Positions 7,572-12,956 of a stretch of 12,956 nucleotides of DNA are shown in pieces. Made by a program: the position numbers and the translations under genes. This stretch comes from Deltaproteobacteria bacterium (lineage in GTDB: Bacteria; Desulfobacterota; Desulfobacteria; Desulfobacterales; ETH-SRB1): contig JAUWQK010000009.1 of NCBI GenBank assembly GCA_030611115.1, forward strand, positions 1-12,956, read 5' to 3'. Positions within the stretch are counted from its first letter, which is position 1. Every line of letters starts with the position of its first letter. The notes under the pieces were generated by a model. The model was not told the origin of the DNA. It made no database searches and saw nothing but the letters and a program-made list of their open reading frames with translations.

Positions 7572-9832
7572 ATAAAAAGGAGAAGTTTTTAAAGAAGATT
7601 CGTGCAACTTTCAGGATAGAAGCTGAAGAAAATATCACGAGCATGACTTCTAATCTTATTGAGCTTGAAAAGAATCCTTCCGAATCCCGTAAAATGGAAC
7701 TTATTGAAAATGTTTTCCGGGAAGCACACAGTCTGAAAGGCGCTTCCCGTGCTGTTAACATAACAGATATAGAATTTGTCTGCCAGTCTCTTGAAAGTGT
7801 CTTTTCTGCTTTAAAAAACAAAATAATCGAACTTGCCCCGGAGATTTTTGATGTATTGCACCAGGCAGTTGATATTCTTAATGATATATTATTATCACCC
7901 AAAGAGAAAGTCAGTGAAGAAATTAAAATGCGAGTTTCTGATATTTCTTTAAAGCTTTCAAGGATTGAAGCAGGAAAACTTGAAAAAGCAAAAACTCCTC
8001 CAAAAGAAGATAAAGAAATAACTCCTAAAGTTAAAGCTCCTTCTTCAGAAACTATCAGGATATCTGTTAAAAAGTTGGACAACCTGTTATTCCAGGTGGA
8101 AGAGATGCTTGCTTTAAAACTCACAACTATTCAAAGAACTGAAGATTTGCGAAACACCATTCAAAAACTAAATGTCTGGAATAAGAAATCTGCTGAAGTT
8201 TATCCATTTGTTAGAAATATCCGGCAAGTTCTGGAAAGAAAACAACAAAATGAAAAACTCACTCAGGAAGAACAGAATAGCGCTAAAATTATGCAGTTTC
8301 ATGAATGGGCGAATTCCCATATAAAAACTCTGGAAAATGACCTGATTGATCTAAGAATATTATCAAACCAGGATGCTTATTCTACAGGTGCGAAGATTGA
8401 AAAACTTCTTGAAGATGTAAAAAATTTGGTAACAGTGCCTTTCTCAACTCTTTTAGACGTTTTCCCCAAAGCTGTTCGGGATATATCGCGTGATATAGGA
8501 AAGGAAATAGATTTTGTGGTTAATGGAGATGATACGGGAATAGACCGTAGAATCCTGGAAGGAATGCGTAATCCACTCCTTCATATTGTCAGGAATTGTA
8601 TTGATTACGGGATTGAAAAACCAGAGGTACGCCTTGCGAAAAATAAACCGGCAAGAGGGGAAATCACCTTTGATATAGAGCGAATGGAAAACAATAAAGT
8701 TAAGGTATTAATTTCTGATGATGGCGCCGGCATTGACTTTGAAAAATTGAAAAAAGTGTATATCAAAAATGAGGAAATTTCAGAGGAAGAAGCTGAAAAG
8801 ATTTCCCGGCAGGAGTTTTTGGATTACATTTTCAAATCCGGGGTTTCCACCAGCGATATAGTTACTGATATTTCCGGCAGAGGGTTGGGACTTGCCATTG
8901 TTTATGAGAAAATTGAGCAGCTTGGTGGTTCTGTAACAGTGGAGACCAAAATAGATGTTGGAACAAAGTTCATAATACAACTGCCCCTATCTCTTGTAAC
9001 GTTTCGAGGGGTTCTAATACGTGTTGCAGATAATGATTTTGTGGTTCCTGCTTCAAAAGTAGAAAGAGTATTGAGACTGAAAAAAGGCGAAGTAAAAACA
9101 GTTGAAAATAAGGCTACAATATCGCTTGATGGAAAAGTAACCCCGATTGTTATTCTGAGCGATATTCTGGAATTACCATTCAAAGGATCTGACTCGGAAC
9201 ATATACTGGCTTTAATTTTTGGTTCTAATAATAAGAAGATTGGATTCAGCATCGATAAGATATTAAATGAACAGGAAGTGCTGGTTAAAAAGTTCAACAA
9301 ACATCTTACACGGGTTAGAAATATCTCTGGAGCCACTATTCTTGGTTCCGGGAAAATCGTTCCTGTTCTGAATATCTCCGACCTGTTGAAATCCGCCTTA
9401 AAAGAAACCATGAAAGAAACTACTTCAAATATTAGACCAAAAGTGACGGAAAAGAAAGCTGAAGAAGAAAAGAACTCAGTATTGGTTATAGAGGATTCAA
9501 TCACATCCAGAATGCTTTTAAAAAATATTTTAGAAACCGCCGGATATCAGGTTGCCACTGCAATTGATGGAGTCGATGGATTTACAAAATTAAAAAAAGG
9601 TAATTTTAACGCTGTTGTTTCTGATATTGATATGCCCAGAATGAACGGCTTTGACCTTACTGCAAAAATCCGGTCGGACAAAACTCTTTCTGAAATGCCA
9701 ATTGTTCTGGTCACAGCTCTTTCGAAAAGAGAAGACAGGGAACGTGGCATTGAAGTCGGCGCTAATGCTTATATCGTTAAAAGCAGTTTTGACCAAAGTA
9801 ATTTGTTAGAGGTTTTGGGGAGGTTGGTATAA
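7568..9832 (+). CDS. cheA: Chemotaxis-type histidine kinase CheA with C-terminal receiver (WspE/FrzE-like)
   Basis: The 754-residue protein starts within the ATGA overlap with the receptor gene. The Hpt domain (about 5-112) has His54 in [13 protein letters not shown] Lys/Pro linker (135-160) follows directly and there is no CheY-binding P2 domain. Dimerisation begins at [13 protein letters not shown], with an enlarged charged helical region at about 190-255. The ATPase has an N box [10 protein letters not shown] at 339-348 (Asn343; Tyr347 where CheA usually has His), G1 DDGAGI at 384-389 and G2 GRGLGL at 437-442. The CheW-like regulatory domain is at about 475-612. After a Lys/Glu linker, the REC (about 636-754) has Asp686, Thr716 and Lys738 in VKSSFDQSN, a receiver ending I associate with CheA-REC fusions. 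It should phosphorylate its own REC, CheB and probably the REC of the downstream kinase. The fused REC may be a phosphate sink or an intermediate. Confidence 0.95.
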   Translation: MNKKEKFLKKIRATFRIEAEENITSMTSNLIELEKNPSESRKMELIENVFREAHSLKGASRAVNITDIEFVCQSLESVFSALKNKIIELAPEIFDVLHQAVDILNDILLSPKEKVSEEIKMRVSDISLKLSRIEAGKLEKAKTPPKEDKEITPKVKAPSSETIRISVKKLDNLLFQVEEMLALKLTTIQRTEDLRNTIQKLNVWNKKSAEVYPFVRNIRQVLERKQQNEKLTQEEQNSAKIMQFHEWANSHIKTLENDLIDLRILSNQDAYSTGAKIEKLLEDVKNLVTVPFSTLLDVFPKAVRDISRDIGKEIDFVVNGDDTGIDRRILEGMRNPLLHIVRNCIDYGIEKPEVRLAKNKPARGEITFDIERMENNKVKVLISDDGAGIDFEKLKKVYIKNEEISEEEAEKISRQEFLDYIFKSGVSTSDIVTDISGRGLGLAIVYEKIEQLGGSVTVETKIDVGTKFIIQLPLSLVTFRGVLIRVADNDFVVPASKVERVLRLKKGEVKTVENKATISLDGKVTPIVILSDILELPFKGSDSEHILALIFGSNNKKIGFSIDKILNEQEVLVKKFNKHLTRVRNISGATILGSGKIVPVLNISDLLKSALKETMKETTSNIRPKVTEKKAEEEKNSVLVIEDSITSRMLLKNILETAGYQVATAIDGVDGFTKLKKGNFNAVVSDIDMPRMNGFDLTAKIRSDKTLSEMPIVLVTALSKREDRERGIEVGANAYIVKSSFDQSNLLEVLGRLV

Positions 9833-9841
9833 CCTATGTTA

Positions 9842-9943
9842 AGCGATTAGCTGTTAGCAATTAGCCTTTTAGCTTTGTTTTTTAGTAGTTAGCTTTTAGC
9901 AGTTAGCCTTTAGCTAAGAGCTAAGAGCTAAGAGCTAATCGCT
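9842..9943. repeat. TTAGC/GCTAA repeat block with long inverted repeat between cheA and cheB
   Basis: Eight TTAGC copies in the left part are followed by four GCTAA copies, their complement, on the right. The ends, 9842-9858 and 9927-9943, are inverted repeats matching at 16 of 17 positions. Within the right part a 7-bp unit CTAAGAG is tandemly repeated three times at 9914-9934, with a partial fourth. A transcript could fold into a long A+U-rich hairpin. There is no T-run after it, so it is not a standard terminator. It could be a dispersed palindromic repeat or an mRNA-processing site that lowers cheB expression. It fills most of the only sizeable gap in the operon (9833-9987). Confidence 0.75.
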
Positions 9944-9987
9944 CATTTTAGGTATAAGCGTCATTACCAGGAAGGTAGAAATAAGCT

Positions 9988-11043
9988 ATGGTAAAAGTCT
10001 TAATAGTTGAAGATTCCAGAGTGGTTAGCGAATATTTGTATTATATTTTAAGTAGCGACCCAAAGATTCAGGTTATTGGGAACGTAAGTAATGGAATGCA
10101 GGCAATTGAATTTCTGAGAGAAAATAAACCTGATGTTATTACGATGGATATAGAAATGCCTGTTATGGATGGACTTGAAGCAACTCGAAGAATTATGTCA
10201 ACCACACCTGTACCCATAATTGTGGTGACTGCCAGCAGAAATACACGTGAAATGAAAACATCAATGGAAGCTTTAGCCGCAGGCGCTCTCTCGGTTCTTG
10301 AAAAGCCGGCAGGAATAGGTCATCCCAAAGAAAAAGAACAAAGAGATAAACTGGTAACAATGGTAAAAATAATGGCTGAGGTTAAGGTTGTAACTCGCAG
10401 ACCGCAGGTAATTAGAAAACCAAAACCTGTATCTCGTAAACCAGCGCCTTCTATAAAAGAATTCAGTAAGAAAAAGGTCGTTGCGATAGGTATATCCTCC
10501 GGTGGTCCTTCAGTTCTTCGGACAATATTTTCAAAAATTACAGAAAAATTTCCATTCCCGATTTTAGTAGTTCAACATATCACAGAAGGTTTCATGGAAG
10601 GTCTGGTAAACTGGGTCAGCCATAAAACAATGATTCCGATTCACGTTGCCACTGAAAATGAAACCATTTTGCCCGGTCATATCTATTTTGCACCGGATAA
10701 ACATCAAATGGGATTAGATAATCCAGGTAAAATTAAGCTAAGTAAATGTGAGAGAAAAAAGAATTTATGTCCGTCAGTAGCACATCTTTTCAGCAGTATT
10801 GTCAAGGAATATGGAAAATATTCTATAGCTATAATTCTTACCGGAATGGGAAAAGATGGAGCAAAAGAGCTGAAAATGCTCAGGGATGCCGGCTCAATTA
10901 CAATTGCTCAGGATAAGGAAAGTTCGTTAGTTCATGGTATGCCTGGAGTTGCCATTAAATTACATGCAGCTTCTGTGATTCTGAATCCAGAAGAAATTGC
11001 AAATATATTACATGAAATTGAGAGAAATAATATAAACAGGTGA
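9988..11043 (+). CDS. cheB: Chemoreceptor methylesterase/deamidase CheB with receiver domain
   Basis: CheB removes methyl groups from receptor glutamates and can deamidate glutamines, and is activated by phosphorylation from CheA. The 351-residue protein has an N-terminal REC (1-120) with Asp9, Asp54 in ITMDIEMPVMDG, Thr81 and Lys106-Pro107. A Lys/Pro/Arg linker spans about 133-157. The methylesterase domain has an intact triad by comparison with enteric CheB: Ser170 in IGISSGGP, His197 in VVQHI and Asp290 in TGMGKDG. The length is normal for the family. The nearest Shine-Dalgarno, AGGAAGG at 9969-9975, is 12 bases from the ATG, longer than ideal. The gene follows the repeat block after cheA and precedes the terminal kinase by five bases, whose ribosome site AGGTGA overlaps the cheB stop. 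Confidence 0.95.
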   Translation: MVKVLIVEDSRVVSEYLYYILSSDPKIQVIGNVSNGMQAIEFLRENKPDVITMDIEMPVMDGLEATRRIMSTTPVPIIVVTASRNTREMKTSMEALAAGALSVLEKPAGIGHPKEKEQRDKLVTMVKIMAEVKVVTRRPQVIRKPKPVSRKPAPSIKEFSKKKVVAIGISSGGPSVLRTIFSKITEKFPFPILVVQHITEGFMEGLVNWVSHKTMIPIHVATENETILPGHIYFAPDKHQMGLDNPGKIKLSKCERKKNLCPSVAHLFSSIVKEYGKYSIAIILTGMGKDGAKELKMLRDAGSITIAQDKESSLVHGMPGVAIKLHAASVILNPEEIANILHEIERNNINR

Positions 11044-11048
11044 GAAAA

Positions 11049-12956
11049 ATGATTAAAGACATTATTTCTAATAAAAAAAAGAAAAAGGAAATTTTAGTTG
11101 TAGAAGACAGTCCTACTCAAGCATTAAAACTGACAAATCTTCTTGAAGAACATAGTTTCAGTTATGTATGGGCAAAGAATGGTTTGGAAGCATTAAACAA
11201 AACAAAACAAAATAAACCGGATTTGATTGTCAGTGATATTGTTATGCCTAAGATGGATGGATATGAATTATGCAGAAACATTAAAATAGATAATACTTTG
11301 AAAAATATTCCGGTAATCCTATTAACAGCACTAACTGGGACTGAAGACATAATTAAAGGACTGGATGTAAATGCTGATTTCTATATAACAAAACCTTATG
11401 AAGAAAACTTTCTTATTTCTAAGATAAACCTTCTTCTTTCAAAGAAAATAACCGAACAAAGCGATGTTGATAAAGAGCTCGAAATCATTCTTGATGGGAA
11501 AACTCATAGAATATCAGCAAATAGAAAACAGATATTAAACTTACTTCTTTCAACTCATGAAAATCTTGTATTTCACAATAAAACCTTGACTCAAACCCAG
11601 GAAGCTTTAAGAAAATTAAATGAAAGCTTAGAAGAAAAGGTGAGGGGAAAAACAGCTCATCTTTTGACCGAAATCACCGAACACAAGCGGGCAGAGGAGA
11701 AGCTACGAGCGAGCGAGGGAAGATTTGATGCTATGTTGCGGTCTATTGGCGATCACATGAGCATGATGGATAAAGACCTGAATATTATCTGGGCCAATGA
11801 AATAGCCAAAAAAATCTTCGGCAATAATATTATTGGCAAAAAGTGTTACGAAGTATATCATAAAAGGAAAAAACCTTGCGAACCATATCCCTGCCTTACA
11901 CTTAAATCATTTCAGGATGGAAAGATTCATGAGCATGATACCCAGGTGATAGATAGCAATGGAGAAATAAGGTATTTTCATTGTACCGCTAATGTCGCGT
12001 TAAGGGATAAAGATGGAAAGCCCGTTGCAGTCGTAGAAATTTCCAGAGACATCACCAAGCGCAAAAGGGCAGAGGAAGAAATAAGAAAGTTGAGCTCCGC
12101 TGTTGAGCAGTCCATTGACGGTGTGGCCATAAGTGACTTAGAAGTAAAACTGACATACGTGAACTATGCTTTTGCCAGGGCGCACGGTTATTCCCACGAA
12201 GAGATGATTGGAATAAAATTTGTGGATTTACTCAAGAAGGAAGATCTGGATAAATACACAAACGGTTTCAATAAAGTAAAGACACTGGGCTCATGGACGT
12301 GTGAAATAGAACATATCAGAAAAGACGGAACATCATATCCCACATTTATGTCGGTCAATGTATTGAAAGACGCTGAAGGAAGGCCAACAGGAATTCTGGC
12401 AGTTGTAAAAGATATTACCGAACAAAAGAAACTTGAAGAACAATTCCGACAGGCCCAAAGAATGGAGGCCATCGGCACTCTGGCCAGCGGCGTTGCCCAT
12501 GATTTCAACAACCTGCTGACCGTCATAATCGGGAATGCCGATTTTGCGTTGATGAAGGCCAGCAAGAATGGCCCATTGCACGAAGAGATTAAAGAGATCA
12601 AGAAAGCCGGGGAGAGGGCGACATCTCTTACCCGGCAGCTTCTTGTCTTCAGTCGCAAGCAGGTGATTCAGCCCGTGGTCCTGGATATCAATGAAGTGAT
12701 AAACGAGACGGAAAAGATGCTTAAGCGTATGATCGGAGAGGATATTAAGTTTCTGACGCTTTTTGAACCTGACCTGTGGAAAGTCTATGCGGACTCCGGA
12801 CAGATCGACCAGGTGATTATGAACATGGTGGTCAATGCCAGAGACGCCATGACACAGGGAGGAAAGCTCACCATTGAGACAGCCAATGTGGATTTGAACG
12901 AGAATTATTTTCGCGAGCACGGTATTAAAGAGACACCAGGCCATTATGTGATGCTG
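11049..12956 (+). CDS. Receiver-PAS-PAS histidine kinase (3' end missing), likely output of the chemosensory operon
   Basis: The frame is open to the last base: 636 residues are visible and the ATPase domain is incomplete. REC (about 13-132) has Asp63 in LIVSDIVMPKMDG, Thr93 and Lys115-Pro116. A helical linker with ILDGKTHRISANRKQILNLL (about 147-166) and a coiled coil (about 180-222) follow. PAS1 (about 223-335) contains Cys266, Cys277 and Cys282, the last two in PCEPYPC; PAS2 spans about 347-457. HisKA has His484 in GVAHDFNNLL, the AHDFNN type seen in NtrB-like kinases. The N box starts at 586 with Asn592 and Asn596. The ATG is five bases after cheB, with AGGTGA overlapping the cheB stop. 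As last gene of the operon its REC is the natural CheA target. G+C content rises sharply at about 11640, at the REC-coiled-coil to PAS transition. A further REC may lie beyond the window. Confidence 0.92.
   Translation, partial: MIKDIISNKKKKKEILVVEDSPTQALKLTNLLEEHSFSYVWAKNGLEALNKTKQNKPDLIVSDIVMPKMDGYELCRNIKIDNTLKNIPVILLTALTGTEDIIKGLDVNADFYITKPYEENFLISKINLLLSKKITEQSDVDKELEIILDGKTHRISANRKQILNLLLSTHENLVFHNKTLTQTQEALRKLNESLEEKVRGKTAHLLTEITEHKRAEEKLRASEGRFDAMLRSIGDHMSMMDKDLNIIWANEIAKKIFGNNIIGKKCYEVYHKRKKPCEPYPCLTLKSFQDGKIHEHDTQVIDSNGEIRYFHCTANVALRDKDGKPVAVVEISRDITKRKRAEEEIRKLSSAVEQSIDGVAISDLEVKLTYVNYAFARAHGYSHEEMIGIKFVDLLKKEDLDKYTNGFNKVKTLGSWTCEIEHIRKDGTSYPTFMSVNVLKDAEGRPTGILAVVKDITEQKKLEEQFRQAQRMEAIGTLASGVAHDFNNLLTVIIGNADFALMKASKNGPLHEEIKEIKKAGERATSLTRQLLVFSRKQVIQPVVLDINEVINETEKMLKRMIGEDIKFLTLFEPDLWKVYADSGQIDQVIMNMVVNARDAMTQGGKLTIETANVDLNENYFREHGIKETPGHYVML

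Noticed and set aside
7450..8124. Long minus-strand open frame opposite the receptor and cheA junction
   Set aside because: It is antisense to two clear domain-bearing genes, is Ser/Phe/Leu-rich with no recognisable domain, and is best explained as a shadow of coding DNA.
9842..9943. CRISPR array
   Set aside because: Repeat units are only 5-7 bases, directly abutting or with no unique spacers, and flip orientation half way.
9842..9943. Rho-independent terminator after cheA
   Set aside because: The inverted repeat is A+T-rich with a very long loop and no T-run follows; cheB continues in the same direction with no promoter that I can recognise.
12188..12944. Two minus-strand open frames opposite the terminal kinase
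   Set aside because: Both lie antisense to clear PAS and HisKA coding sequence and show no family features.

Overview
The window is a bacterial chemosensory (Che-like) operon set between large hybrid two-component kinases. All supported genes are on the + strand. Apart from the short intergenic gaps it is entirely signal-transduction coding sequence. There are no tRNA, rRNA, CRISPR, transposase or flagellar genes. The protein architectures (multi-domain hybrid kinases, a CheA with a C-terminal receiver, a CheR with TPRs, PAS domains with Cys motifs) suggest a Gram-negative environmental bacterium. Desulfobacterota or a similar deep lineage is my best guess, but the sequence does not fix the taxon.

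Layout. (1) 1-1836 is the 3' part of a hybrid histidine kinase: coiled coil, HisKA, HATPase, REC, REC. (2) 1868-2482 is a small REC-HisKA protein with no ATPase domain. (3) 2483-2709 is non-coding and carries a 143-bp inverted-repeat, MITE-like element that ends 12 bases before the next start codon. (4) 2710-11043 is the chemosensory operon: cheW, cheR, a detached TPR segment, a second cheW with an N-terminal extension, a transmembrane dCache chemoreceptor, cheA with a fused REC, a 155-bp repeat-rich gap, then cheB. (5) 11049-12956 is a REC-PAS-PAS-HisKA-HATPase kinase that runs off the right edge.

How it should work, from family knowledge. The receptor senses a periplasmic ligand. The two CheW proteins couple it to CheA. 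CheR and CheB methylate and demethylate the receptor for adaptation. CheA autophosphorylates on His54 and passes phosphate to its own REC, to CheB, and presumably to the REC of the last kinase. Gene order and domain content match the Wsp and Frz type 'alternative cellular function' systems (CheW, CheR-TPR, CheW, MCP, CheA-REC, CheB). Where Wsp has a diguanylate cyclase response regulator, this locus has a receiver fused to a histidine kinase. There is no stand-alone CheY. Output is therefore probably gene expression, second messenger or another two-component relay, not flagellar switching.

Two things stand out. First, cheR and the TPR segment are one continuous reading frame broken by a single TAA at 4068-4070, and the next 90 codons contain no ATG, GTG or TTG. 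An ancestral CheR-TPR gene seems to have been split by a nonsense change. Second, base composition is strongly mosaic. Hand counts of G+C per 60 bases are 34 at 1561-1620, 15 at 4261-4320, 15 at 11401-11460 and 34 at 12481-12540. The AT-rich block runs from the inverted-repeat element to about 11640, inside the last gene. This suggests the operon came from elsewhere and that its terminal REC was fused in frame to a kinase of different origin.
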